This document shows positions 1-7,227 of a stretch of 34,423 bases of DNA, piece by piece (position 1 is the stretch's first letter; each line of letters starts with the position of its first letter). This DNA comes from Deltaproteobacteria bacterium (lineage in GTDB: Bacteria > Myxococcota_A > UBA796 > SXON01). The notes beneath the pieces are model-generated. The model did not search any database. It had not been told where the DNA came from and saw only the letters and a program-made list of their open reading frames with translations. The position numbers were made by a program, and so were the translations under genes. Location of the stretch: NCBI GenBank assembly GCA_947486185.1, contig CANKTH010000047.1, positions 1 to 34,423 of the forward strand. The letters run 5' to 3'.

Positions 1-133
1 CGTAGAGCCGGAGGCTGGGGCCGGCGTAGACGAACACGTGCTCGCCGAGAGTGCGTTCAACCTGGAGATGTACGAAGCCGATCGCGGTCGTGAGCGGATC
101 GACGGTGAGCGTCCAGAGTGGGATGAGGGCCAT
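1..133 (-). CDS. Partial outer-membrane protein, DUF3575-like (5' end only)
   Basis: Reading the minus strand from the ATG at 133-131 gives 44 uninterrupted codons to the window edge. The peptide begins MALIPLWTLTVDPLTTAIGF and continues with HLQVERTLGEHVFVYAGPS. The pattern small-hydrophobic N-terminus, 'DPL..aigf..lqvERtLgeh..vyaGPs' resembles the first beta hairpin of DUF3575-type small porin-like outer-membrane proteins, in which a copy of 'NPL..l..g..n.eyEr.lg..fs...g' opens the barrel. The gene is divergent from the thioredoxin gene at 273. The C-terminus is outside the window, so length and family cannot be settled. A start further upstream is possible because no strong ribosome binding site was seen. 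Confidence 0.5.
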   Translation of the reverse strand, partial: MALIPLWTLTVDPLTTAIGFVHLQVERTLGEHVFVYAGPSLRLY

Positions 134-272
134 GGCGACCGATAACCGGGACGCCCGTCGATAGCGGAGCGAACGGGGCCCGGAGCGGCTCCAAATGTGG
201 AGCGCTGCGTTGGGAATCGTGCCCAGCGCGCCGGGTTTGGGATAAGCACCGCCTCGCGCTCCGGAGCTCCTC
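134..272. promoter_or_regulatory. Divergent promoter region with a short inverted repeat
   Basis: This 139-base gap separates the leftward partial gene from the rightward thioredoxin gene, so it should hold both promoters. It contains a perfect inverted repeat at 188-203, GCTCCA-AATG-TGGAGC (6-base arms, 4-base spacer), a possible operator or small hairpin. GGAG at about 262-265, seven bases before the ATG at 273, is the likely ribosome binding site of the thioredoxin gene. No convincing sigma-70 boxes were picked out. Confidence 0.3.
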
Positions 273-770
273 ATGTCCCTTCTCCGTTCGTTCGCCGCCC
301 TGCTCGTGCTGGTCATTGCGCCGCTCGCCTGGGCCGCCGTGGCCCCCGACTTCACCCTGCGAGACATCAATTCGAAGTCGGTCTCGCTGTCTGAGCTCCG
401 CAAAAACAACAAGATTGTCCTGGTCAACTTCTGGGCCACGTGGTGCAATCCTTGCCAGGTCGAGATGCCCCACCTGCAGGCTCTCCACGCCGAGCTCGGC
501 AGTCAGGGGCTCGCCGTCGTGGGTATCGCGACCGATGACGCCCGTTCCAGCTCCATGGTCAAGCCGCTCGTCTACTCGAAGAAGCTGAGCTACCCGGTCC
601 TCCTCGACACGCAGTCCTCAGTGGTGTCCCTCTACAATCCCAACAAGGTCCTGCCGTTTACGGTGCTGATCAACTCCGCCGGGGAGATGGTGTACAGCCA
701 CTCCGGCTACAACGCGGGTGATGAGGTGGAGCTCCGGACGAAGGTGCTCGCGGCGCTCGGAACCCCGTGA
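273..770 (+). CDS. TlpA/ResA-like periplasmic thiol-disulfide oxidoreductase
   Basis: A 165-residue exported thioredoxin-fold protein. Residues 1-21 form a Sec signal peptide (MSLLR, a hydrophobic stretch, then AWAA). The mature part opens with APDFTLRDINSKSVSLSELR, the usual AhpC/TSA-Redoxin entry strand. The redox site is WATWCNPC, with Cys58 and Cys61, and the cis-proline is in VLPFTV (Pro128). Size and motif order fit the TlpA/ResA family, which reduces disulfides of envelope substrates at the expense of a membrane donor such as CcdA or DsbD; neither donor is in this window. The stop overlaps the next start (TGATG), so it is probably co-translated with the outer-membrane protein that follows. 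The specific substrate is unknown. Confidence 0.9.
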   Translation: MSLLRSFAALLVLVIAPLAWAAVAPDFTLRDINSKSVSLSELRKNNKIVLVNFWATWCNPCQVEMPHLQALHAELGSQGLAVVGIATDDARSSSMVKPLVYSKKLSYPVLLDTQSSVVSLYNPNKVLPFTVLINSAGEMVYSHSGYNAGDEVELRTKVLAALGTP

Positions 771-2518
771 TGGGCTGGTGGCTCGCCGCCGCGGCGTGGG
801 CGGCAGAACCGGAGTCCGCGGCCGCCGATCCAGCCGCCGCGGGCGACGTTGCCCCGGAAACGGCACCGCCGGCCTGGCGTCGATCGGTGGGCGGTCACGG
901 CTCGGAGGTCTTGAGAATCCGCTGGTATGACAGCCCCGACTCGCTCCAGGATCGTGTGGCTGACCCGATCCTCGAGGCCGAGCTCGCGGAGTCGGTGCTC
1001 GACTACGTCGAGGTGGTCAACCGTATCAACCTCGCGGGCGGCAGCCAGGCGGTCACGCTCTCATTGCAGCTCGACGCGGTCACGCTCCTCTCCAACGCCT
1101 ACAAGCTCGACGGGGCGCTGGTGCAGGAGCGGGACCTCCTCCAGCCCGAGCTCTCCTCCTTCTCACCGAACGCGCTGATCTCACTGGAAAAGGTGTCGTT
1201 GGAGGCACGTCCCGGCCCGGCGCGGGTCGTCGTCGGGGACGGCTATGTTGCACTTGGGCGCGGGTTGGCGCTCAACGTGGTCAAGAACACCGACATCGAC
1301 ATCGACACCTCCTTGTTGGGCCTCCAAGGTACGGTTCAGCTCGGGGATTGGGAGTTGCTCGCGGCCGGCGGCCTGACCAACCCCCAGCAGGTGGCGTTGG
1401 AGAACCCCAATTTTTCGCTGGCGGCGAACGACGGCCACGCGGTCAGCGCGCTGCGGGTGGCCCGTTATGCCCTGGGCCCGGCCAACCTCTCGGCGCATGG
1501 CGCCCTGTTCCAACTTGCCGACCAGACCGGGCTCTCGCCCTCACATTACTCCGCGCCCCTGAGCGCGGCGAGCGCGGGCGGCGCCGTGGAGCTCATGGGG
1601 GTGGGCGGATTCGACGTCTACCTCGAGGGGGACGGTTTTTTCTACCAGGATCCTGACATCCCCGTGAAGCAGGGCTACGCGGTCTACAGCAGCATCACGA
1701 CCTGGCGCGGCCCGCTGTCCATCCTCGTCGAAGGCAAACGGTACAAGGATACTGAGAGGATCAACGTCGCGAGCTTCACCGGAGGCCGCTACGAGTTCAC
1801 CGCCGGGCCTACGCTGGAGTACGAGCGGGTGATTACCGAGGACAGCGCGGCGGCGGTCAACTCCAACAACATCTACGGCGGCCGCGCCAAGGTGGATGTG
1901 ACGTTGCCCGGCGCGACGCTGACCGTACCGTCGCTCGCCCTCGGCGTGTTCCGGGACGAAGAGACGGCCGCGAGCGGAGGTCTCCACTTCAACCAGACCC
2001 CGGAGACCATCCTGCACCCGGTAGCCGGCTTCCAGTGGACGGGCGGCCCCACGCATATCCTGGCAAATGCCGGTTATCGGCAGGATATTCGCGATAGTGA
2101 CTATGGGAGCGACCGGCTGGAGCACCTCGACGTCGCCTTCGCCACCCCCATCCTGGGCCACGAGCTCGAGCTGGCGATCAACAGCTCGGCGTTCCAGTGG
2201 GGCAAAAACCTGGCCGGTCAGGTCGCGAGCGCCCAGCACGACTTCGTCGATCTCTCCGGCTCGATCACGGCCTCAATCCTCGAGCCGCTGGCGCTGGTGC
2301 TCTACTCCGACTACTCGTCCAACCCGCTCGTCACGAGCGAGGGCAACCTCGCTGAGGACTTCTACGGCGCGGTAGAGCTTCAGTTCCGTCCCTGGCCGTC
2401 CGGCGTGATCAAGGCCTTCTACGGGGCGTATCGCGCTGGCATCCGTTGCGCTGGCGGTCAGTGCCGCAACCTCCCCGGCTTCGACGGCGCCCGCGTCACT
2501 TTCGACTCCACGTTCTGA
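770..2518 (+). CDS. Secreted outer-membrane beta-barrel-type protein (resembles DUF6029)
   Basis: A 582-residue protein. I place the start at the ATG at 770, which shares one base with the stop of the thioredoxin gene; a GTG immediately before it (767) would add one residue. The first 14 residues (MGWWLAAAAWAAEP) look like a very short signal peptide. A Pro/Ala-rich linker leads to a soluble-looking segment, then at about residues 154-188 comes VVVGDGYVALGRGLALNVVK followed by a 'D.DtsL.GlqG' stretch, and the rest is alternating hydrophobic/polar beta strands ending in an aromatic 'TFDSTF'. The GDgY..lGRGl.L signature followed by a barrel resembles DUF6029 proteins, best known from Bacteroidota. 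A terminal Phe is typical of Bam-assembled barrels. The role is unknown. Coupling to a TlpA-like oxidoreductase suggests that its maturation or partner involves thiol chemistry. Confidence 0.8.
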   Translation: MGWWLAAAAWAAEPESAAADPAAAGDVAPETAPPAWRRSVGGHGSEVLRIRWYDSPDSLQDRVADPILEAELAESVLDYVEVVNRINLAGGSQAVTLSLQLDAVTLLSNAYKLDGALVQERDLLQPELSSFSPNALISLEKVSLEARPGPARVVVGDGYVALGRGLALNVVKNTDIDIDTSLLGLQGTVQLGDWELLAAGGLTNPQQVALENPNFSLAANDGHAVSALRVARYALGPANLSAHGALFQLADQTGLSPSHYSAPLSAASAGGAVELMGVGGFDVYLEGDGFFYQDPDIPVKQGYAVYSSITTWRGPLSILVEGKRYKDTERINVASFTGGRYEFTAGPTLEYERVITEDSAAAVNSNNIYGGRAKVDVTLPGATLTVPSLALGVFRDEETAASGGLHFNQTPETILHPVAGFQWTGGPTHILANAGYRQDIRDSDYGSDRLEHLDVAFATPILGHELELAINSSAFQWGKNLAGQVASAQHDFVDLSGSITASILEPLALVLYSDYSSNPLVTSEGNLAEDFYGAVELQFRPWPSGVIKAFYGAYRAGIRCAGGQCRNLPGFDGARVTFDSTF

Positions 2519-2583
2519 AGGTCCTTGACGAGGGCGTCGTCCTCGAACAGATTCCGCACCCACCCGCCCCGGAGCACCGTCCG

Positions 2584-3492
2584 ATGTTGTCCCTGGCCCT
2601 CCTTTTCGCCGCCCACGCCGCAGTGGTCAAACCTGTAGCCTGGACCTCCACCTCCTCTGCCGCTGACGGCGATGGCTTCACTTACTCGGCCGCCAACGTG
2701 GGGGATGGGAAACAGTCCACCGCGTGGGTCGAGGGAGACGAAGGGAGCGGCCTGGGCGCCTCGATCACCGCCGACCTGGGCGGGGAGAAGGTCCTCACGG
2801 GTCTCACCGTGTGGGGTGGCTTCTGGTACACCCAGAACTACTGGAGCCGTTACAATCGCGCCAAGCTGTTGGTCGTGGAGTTCTCTGACGGCAGCACTCA
2901 GGACTTCAACCTCAACGACGAGTTCAAAGCGCAGACCCTGACCTTTGCCGCACCCAAGAGGACGAGCACGGTCAAGCTCAAGATCAAGGGCATCTACAAC
3001 GGCAGCACCTTCAACGATTCGGCGATCGCTGAGGTGCGGCTGTTGGATGCCAACCCCGATGTTTGGGTCCGGCCCACCGCCTACAAGGCCTCCAGCACCT
3101 TTCCGGCCGATAACGACGGAGACTACGAGGTGGACAACACGACGGACGGGATCCTCGACTCGATGTGGTGCGAAAACGATCCCAAAGGCGACGGGACCAA
3201 CCAGTGGGTCGAGTACACCTTCGCCGGGCCGACGCCGGTCTCGAAGGTCGTGCTGCGGAACGGCAACGCCTACTCGTTCTCCTACTTCATGAAGACCAAC
3301 CGGGCTAATGGCGCGACGCTGACCTTCGACGACGGCAGCACGGAGACGCTGACCATCAAGGACACGGTCGCCGAACAGACCCTGAGTTTCCCCAGCCGCA
3401 GCACCTCCAAGGTCAAGCTGACCTTCACCGTGGTCAAGAAAGGCTCGGAGTACAACGATCTGTGCCTGTCCGAGTTCTATCTCCTGCCCTGA
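2584..3492 (+). CDS. Secreted protein with two tandem NADase-type glycan-binding (discoidin-like) domains
   Basis: A 302-residue protein from the ATG at 2584, chosen because the first residues (MLSLALLFAAHAAVV) make a signal peptide and a GGAG lies upstream; the frame stays open further back into the preceding gene. Two homologous beta-sandwich domains follow. Domain 1 (about residues 15-155) has 'ASS/TSS...Y.a.nvgDGk.sTAWveGdeGsGlGasI..dlGG', 'NRAKLLVVEFSDGSTQDF' and 'YNGSTFNDSAIAEVRLL'. Domain 2 (about 160-302) repeats this order: 'ASSTFPADNDGDYEVDN', 'TDGILDSMWCEN', 'ATLTFDDGSTETLTI', 'SEYNDLCLSEFYLLP'. This is the pattern of NADase-type glycan-binding domains, relatives of F5/8 type C domains. 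No enzyme domain is attached, so it may act as a free secreted lectin-like protein. Ligand unknown. Confidence 0.85.
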   Translation: MLSLALLFAAHAAVVKPVAWTSTSSAADGDGFTYSAANVGDGKQSTAWVEGDEGSGLGASITADLGGEKVLTGLTVWGGFWYTQNYWSRYNRAKLLVVEFSDGSTQDFNLNDEFKAQTLTFAAPKRTSTVKLKIKGIYNGSTFNDSAIAEVRLLDANPDVWVRPTAYKASSTFPADNDGDYEVDNTTDGILDSMWCENDPKGDGTNQWVEYTFAGPTPVSKVVLRNGNAYSFSYFMKTNRANGATLTFDDGSTETLTIKDTVAEQTLSFPSRSTSKVKLTFTVVKKGSEYNDLCLSEFYLLP

Positions 3493-3557
3493 CCCGGTGC
3501 GCCCCGCGGCGTGGCGACCCGGGTCGGGGCCCGCTATGGTGGGAGGACGAGGTGTAG

Positions 3558-4625
3558 ATGTCAGCCTGGCCGTTGGTCCTGGTGTTGTCGATAGGCTGCT
3601 CGGACACGAACTTCGGGCGGGCGCAGACCACCGACGAGTTTGAACAGGCCCCCTCCAACGAGGTCGACATCTTGTGGGTGATCGACAACTCCGTGTCGAT
3701 GGCCAACGAGCAGGCGAGCGTAGCTTCCGGGGCGAACGACTTCCTGGCGCGGCTCGAGACCACCGAGATGGACTTCCACCTCGGCGTGGTCAACACCGAC
3801 ATGGACGATGACAACCCCAACGCCGGCGCGCTCATCGGCAACCCGCCGCTCATCACCTCGGAGTGCCGCAGCGACGGAGATTCATCCGATTGTACCTACT
3901 CTGACCAGTTCCGGGCGCGCGTGCTGCAAGGCACCAACGGGTCCGACAAGGAGAAGGGCCTGCAAGCGGCGCTAAGCGCAGTCAGCCCGCCGTTGTCGGA
4001 CACCCGCAACGCGGGTTTCTTACGTCCTGACGCCCTGCTCAGCATCGTCATCCTGTCGGACGAGAACGACTGCTCCGACGGCGGTCGCCTGGGTAGCACG
4101 GCCAACGGCGCCGACTGCTACGAGCAGTGGGAGCAGCTGAGCTCGGTGTCCGACATCGTGGCGGACCTCCGCGCCACCAAAGCGGACCCGAGCCGCATCC
4201 GGGTGTCGGGCATCGTGGGCCTGGAGCAGGCCGTCTCCTGCGATCAGGCGGTGCCGGGCAGCCGGTACTGGGACGTCATCGCGGTGATGGCCGGCGTTCG
4301 AGCAGACATCTGCGAGGCAGATTATTCGCCTATCATGGACGCGCTTGGCGAAATTGCCTCCGGCATTCTCACCACGTTTCAGCTTGAGCACGCCGCCTAT
4401 CTCGACAAGGATCACCCCATCGAGGTCGAGGTCACCGAGCCGGGCGGCGAACCCGTCCTGGTCCTGGAGGATCCCGCAAACGGCTGGACCTACCTGGCGG
4501 ACTACGCCCAGATCCAGTTCAACGGGGACTCTGTGCCTGCGCGCGGCTCGCACATCGAGGTCAGCTACTACATCGCGGGTCCCGTGCCCGATCCGCCGAC
4601 CGACACCGGCACCACCACGCCCTGA
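3558..4625 (+). CDS. Putative lipoprotein with von Willebrand factor A (vWA) domain
   Basis: A 355-residue protein. The N-terminus MSAWPLVLVLSIGCSD ends in a lipobox-like SIGC with Cys14, suggesting lipidation, although Ser at -3 is less usual than Leu. The vWA fold begins with DILWVIDNSVSMANEQ, which contains a complete DxSxS MIDAS motif (Asp43, Ser45, Ser47) for divalent metal binding. Further segments DFHLGVVNTDMD and ALLSIVILSDENDCSD fit later strands of the fold, the latter near the metal site. The C-terminal quarter (from about 270) is beta-rich and ends in a Pro/Thr tail. The Cys residues are spaced in pairs, consistent with an envelope location. vWA lipoproteins of this type are common in myxobacteria, but the ligand here is unknown. 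It is probably independent of the gene before it (65-base gap). Confidence 0.85.
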   Translation: MSAWPLVLVLSIGCSDTNFGRAQTTDEFEQAPSNEVDILWVIDNSVSMANEQASVASGANDFLARLETTEMDFHLGVVNTDMDDDNPNAGALIGNPPLITSECRSDGDSSDCTYSDQFRARVLQGTNGSDKEKGLQAALSAVSPPLSDTRNAGFLRPDALLSIVILSDENDCSDGGRLGSTANGADCYEQWEQLSSVSDIVADLRATKADPSRIRVSGIVGLEQAVSCDQAVPGSRYWDVIAVMAGVRADICEADYSPIMDALGEIASGILTTFQLEHAAYLDKDHPIEVEVTEPGGEPVLVLEDPANGWTYLADYAQIQFNGDSVPARGSHIEVSYYIAGPVPDPPTDTGTTTP

Positions 4626-4686
4626 TCGGGCGGCTCAGGGGGGCGCGTGCTTCGCCTGGCGGAGAGCTCCGGCGCGTCGTGCGGGT

Positions 4687-5418
4687 TCAGTCGGTGACGA
4701 TGCTGGCCTTCTTCACGTAGTCGAGCTTATCAAAGCTCGCTTTCAGGTAGGTGTTCCCCTCGGACTGTATCCGTCCCTGGCTCGGTCCCTTGCCGCGCGG
4801 CGCGCCTTCGCCGTAGCCCTTGTACAGCGTGTCGACGACGTCCATGCCGGTGACCACGGTGCCGAAGGGTGCAAAGCCCATGCTGTCGAGCTTGACGTTC
4901 TCGTCTACGAAGTTGATGAAGACCTGAGTCGTCCGGCTGTCGGGGCCGCTCGTGGCGAAGGTGACCATCGCGCGAGTGTTCTTCTGGGTGACCGGATCAT
5001 CCTTGATCTTTGCCGGGCGCCACTTGCTGTTTACCTGCGGGTACCCGGAGAGCCCGAACTGCACCATGAACCCGTCCACCACCCGGAAGAACGCCACGTC
5101 GTCGAAGAAGCCGATCTTCACCAGGTTGTAGAAGCGGTCTGCCCCGACTGGAGCCCAATCGCGCGTCACCTCTACGACGAACTCGCCCTTGGTGGTGTCA
5201 AACCTGGCCTTGTAGGACGCCGGGGCGGTCTCGGTGGCGAGTGAGGGGTCGAGGAGCGCGGCGTTCGCGCCTTCGGGGAGGGACGCCGAGGTTTTGGCGG
5301 CGGGGGCCGGGGCGGCTGCGGGGCTCGACGCCGGCGGCGTGCTGGCTTTGGCGGCGGACGCGGCGGTGGACTCGGGGCCCGAACAGGCGAGAAGGACGGA
5401 CATGAGGAGAGCGTGCAT
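4687..5418 (-). CDS. Cyclophilin-type peptidyl-prolyl cis-trans isomerase, lipoprotein
   Basis: A 243-residue protein predicted to catalyse proline isomerisation in the envelope. The N-terminus MHALLMSVLLACSG holds a lipobox LLAC with Cys12. A long Ala/Pro/Ser linker (about 15-65) precedes the cyclophilin domain, which begins YKARFDTTKGEFVVEVTRDWAP. Catalytic-region residues FFRVVDGFMVQFG (110-122) retain the FxR, Phe-Met and Gln positions of the family, though the usual His of FHRV is Phe here. Later motifs RAMVTFATSGPDSRTTQVFI and GFAPFGTVVTGMDVV match the substrate pocket and the final strands. It is transcribed toward the vWA gene and away from yraN. Because it is probably lipidated, it may help fold outer-envelope proteins. 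A second cyclophilin is fused to HEAT repeats at 10652-12607. Confidence 0.9.
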   Translation of the reverse strand: MHALLMSVLLACSGPESTAASAAKASTPPASSPAAAPAPAAKTSASLPEGANAALLDPSLATETAPASYKARFDTTKGEFVVEVTRDWAPVGADRFYNLVKIGFFDDVAFFRVVDGFMVQFGLSGYPQVNSKWRPAKIKDDPVTQKNTRAMVTFATSGPDSRTTQVFINFVDENVKLDSMGFAPFGTVVTGMDVVDTLYKGYGEGAPRGKGPSQGRIQSEGNTYLKASFDKLDYVKKASIVTD

Positions 5419-5498
5419 CAGAGACTCCGGGACCCCGCGCCGCTAACCGACACGACGCGACCGTGCCGCCCCGCGCCGCGACGGACCTATCGCCGGGG

Positions 5499-5906
5499 CT
5501 ATAGATCTACGTCTATGACCCTGAAACTCCAGGAATTTCCGTCTGATGCGGCAAGCACCAGGAGGAAACCGAGGTCGTCGCAGGGCGGGGCCTCGCTCCG
5601 GGCCAACCACTGTTCGGCGGCCTGACGCGCCCGTAGCCGTTGTGCGACGGACCACGCCTCCTCCGCCCACGGGTCGCTCACATCACGGACCTTGACCTCG
5701 ACAAAACGCAGCGCGGCACCCCGCCCGACGATCCGATCGAGCTCGCCGCGCTTCCCGCGCCAATTGCGGGCAAGGGTCACCCAGCCCTGGGTCGCCAGAA
5801 AGGCCTCGGCGGCGGTTTCGCCGTCCTGACCGAGCTTGACGGTTTGGCGTGGCGGGGCCGTGCGTGCGGCGCGTTTACCTTGCTCCGCCGAGCGCTCGGA
5901 CCCCAC
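5499..5906 (-). CDS. yraN: YraN/UPF0102 family nuclease-like protein
   Basis: A 135-residue protein with the compact UPF0102 core: LGQDGETAAEAFLATQGW, LARNWRGKRGELDRIV and ALRFVEVKVR. These carry the PD-(D/E)xK-type residues Asp57, Glu70 and Lys72 expected for a Holliday-junction-resolvase-like fold. Biochemical function of this family is poorly defined. The start is the GTG at 5906, 21 bases after the L19 stop, and no ATG lies nearby; the first 20 residues are basic and poorly conserved in appearance. Proximity to rplS recurs in many bacterial genomes, often with rnhB between the two genes, which is absent here. Confidence 0.9.
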   Translation of the reverse strand: MGSERSAEQGKRAARTAPPRQTVKLGQDGETAAEAFLATQGWVTLARNWRGKRGELDRIVGRGAALRFVEVKVRDVSDPWAEEAWSVAQRLRARQAAEQWLARSEAPPCDDLGFLLVLAASDGNSWSFRVIDVDL

Positions 5907-5927
5907 CCCACTGACCGAGACGGCCGC

Positions 5928-6278
5928 TCAGACGCGCCCGAGCTCTTTGAGGCGCGCGGCTTTCCCCGCGAGGTTCCGCAGGTAGTAGAGCTTGGCCCGG
6001 CGCACAGCGTGGCGGGTCTTCACCTCGACCTTCTCGATCGAGGGGGAGTAGACCGGGAAGATACGCTCGACGCCTACGCCGAAGCTGGTCTTACGGACGG
6101 TGAACGTGGCGCTCGGCCCGCCGCCGCGCATCGCGATGACGATGCCCTCGAAGACCTGGACGCGGGTCTTTTCCCCGTCCTTGATCTTGACGTGTACGCG
6201 GACCGCGTCGCCGGGGTTGTAGTCGGGGGCCGCGGCCTGTCCGACCAGTTCGCGCTGAAGCTGAAGGAGCGTGGTCAT
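5928..6278 (-). CDS. rplS: 50S ribosomal protein L19
   Basis: A 116-residue protein of normal family length. It contains the diagnostic segments [73 protein letters not shown] and [16 protein letters not shown]19 sits at the 30S-50S interface of the ribosome. It heads a leftward unit with yraN. The usual upstream neighbours rpsP, rimM and trmD are not here: the next gene upstream is divergent and unrelated, so rplS must have its own promoter in 6279-6411. Confidence 0.98.
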   Translation of the reverse strand: MTTLLQLQRELVGQAAAPDYNPGDAVRVHVKIKDGEKTRVQVFEGIVIAMRGGGPSATFTVRKTSFGVGVERIFPVYSPSIEKVEVKTRHAVRRAKLYYLRNLAGKAARLKELGRV

Positions 6279-6411
6279 CCTGATTACCTGAAAGCGCCGC
6301 GGGTTTATGCCAGCGGGACGTGTGCGTCAAGGCACTTTGCCGTTCGGTCCGCGCTCCTCGCGGCGGAACCCGCGGAAACGCCCGAGCGTGGCGTGAAACG
6401 AAGGATGTATC
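6279..6411. promoter_or_regulatory. Divergent intergenic region between rplS and an envelope-protein gene
   Basis: This 133-base gap must hold the leftward rplS promoter and the rightward promoter for the gene starting at 6412. AAGGA at 6401-6405, six bases before the GTG at 6412, is a good ribosome binding site and is the reason for choosing that start. No L19-type autoregulatory structure was recognised by eye. Confidence 0.35.
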
Positions 6412-7176
6412 GTGCGCCCCTCCTCTGGGCTGGCTACTTGGGCGCCGATGTGGTTCGGCACGCTCCTCGCCTTGTGGATCACCGCCGCCCCCGCGGAGGA
6501 GCTCGATGCCCCGCGCCGGCTGGAGATCGCGCTCGAGGCGTATCAGGCCGGCGATCCCGGCGCGGCGCGCGACCGCCTGACCGAGCTGCTCGCGGACGGC
6601 CCGGCGCTGCCGCCCGCGGTCCGGCAGGAGGCGTTGGCATATCTAGGGGACATCCTCTACTTCGAGGAGGGATCCGAGGCGGCGAGGAACACCTTCCTCG
6701 CGCTGCTGTCCGAGGCCCCGGCCTACACCCTCGATGCGTTCCGGCACCCCCCCGAGGTCTGCAGCTACTTCGAGCAGGTCCGCGCCAGCCTCGCACCGGC
6801 CCTCCCCGATCCGAAGCCGCCGCCGCCCCGGGCGCCACGGTGGCCTGCTCGGGTGCTGATCCCGGGCGGGATCATGTACTTCGAAAACGGACAGACCAAC
6901 GCAGGTCTCCTTGTCGGTGGCCTCCAGCTCGCGGGCGCGAGCGTGACGTGGGCCACCTACCTGCGGCTCACGCGTACCGCAGACGGGGCTGAGGGTGGGG
7001 TGGACGATCCGGACGCCTGGCTGACGACCCGGCGCGTCAACTGGGTCGCAGGCGCCGTGGGCACGTTGGCCTACGTCACGCCGATCGTGGTGGAGACGGT
7101 CTTGTGGAGCCGAGAGCGCGCCGCGTTCCGCGCGACCTTGACGCCGACGGGCGTCGAGGTCGAGGGGCGTTTCTGA
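6412..7176 (+). CDS. Envelope protein with TPR-like N-terminal region and hydrophobic C-terminal half, unknown function
   Basis: A 254-residue protein starting at the GTG at 6412, which has AAGGA six bases upstream. An internal ATG at 6448 would give a cleaner signal peptide (MWFGTLLALWITAAPAEE) but lacks a good ribosome binding site. Residues about 30-130 form helical pairs (ALEAYQAGDPGAARDRLTELL and AARNTFLALLSEAPAYTLD) like a short tetratricopeptide unit, ending in FRHPPEVCSYFEQVR. A Pro-rich hinge (PDPKPPPPRAPRWP) follows. Then come Gly-rich hydrophobic segments (GGIMYFENGQTNAGLLVGGLQLAGASVTWATYL and VAGAVGTLAYVTPIVVETVLW, each shorter in reality than a full domain) that look like two membrane helices. 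This architecture is frequent in Myxococcota envelope proteins of unknown role. Confidence 0.75.
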   Translation: MRPSSGLATWAPMWFGTLLALWITAAPAEELDAPRRLEIALEAYQAGDPGAARDRLTELLADGPALPPAVRQEALAYLGDILYFEEGSEAARNTFLALLSEAPAYTLDAFRHPPEVCSYFEQVRASLAPALPDPKPPPPRAPRWPARVLIPGGIMYFENGQTNAGLLVGGLQLAGASVTWATYLRLTRTADGAEGGVDDPDAWLTTRRVNWVAGAVGTLAYVTPIVVETVLWSRERAAFRATLTPTGVEVEGRF

Positions 7177-7227
7177 AACGGCCCTGCGGCGGGCGTCCAA
7201 ACGGAGTTCCGGCTACATAGGCGCACC

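Noticed and set aside
3491..3525. GACCCGG...CCGGGTC inverted repeat after the glycan-binding gene, including the palindrome GACCCGGGTC
   Set aside because: A 21-base loop and no T run follow, so it is not a convincing terminator; GC-rich inverted repeats of this size are common in such DNA.
5640..6992. A 450-codon plus-strand frame covering yraN and rplS
   Set aside because: It is antisense to L19, which is certain, and then runs out of frame through the gene at 6412.
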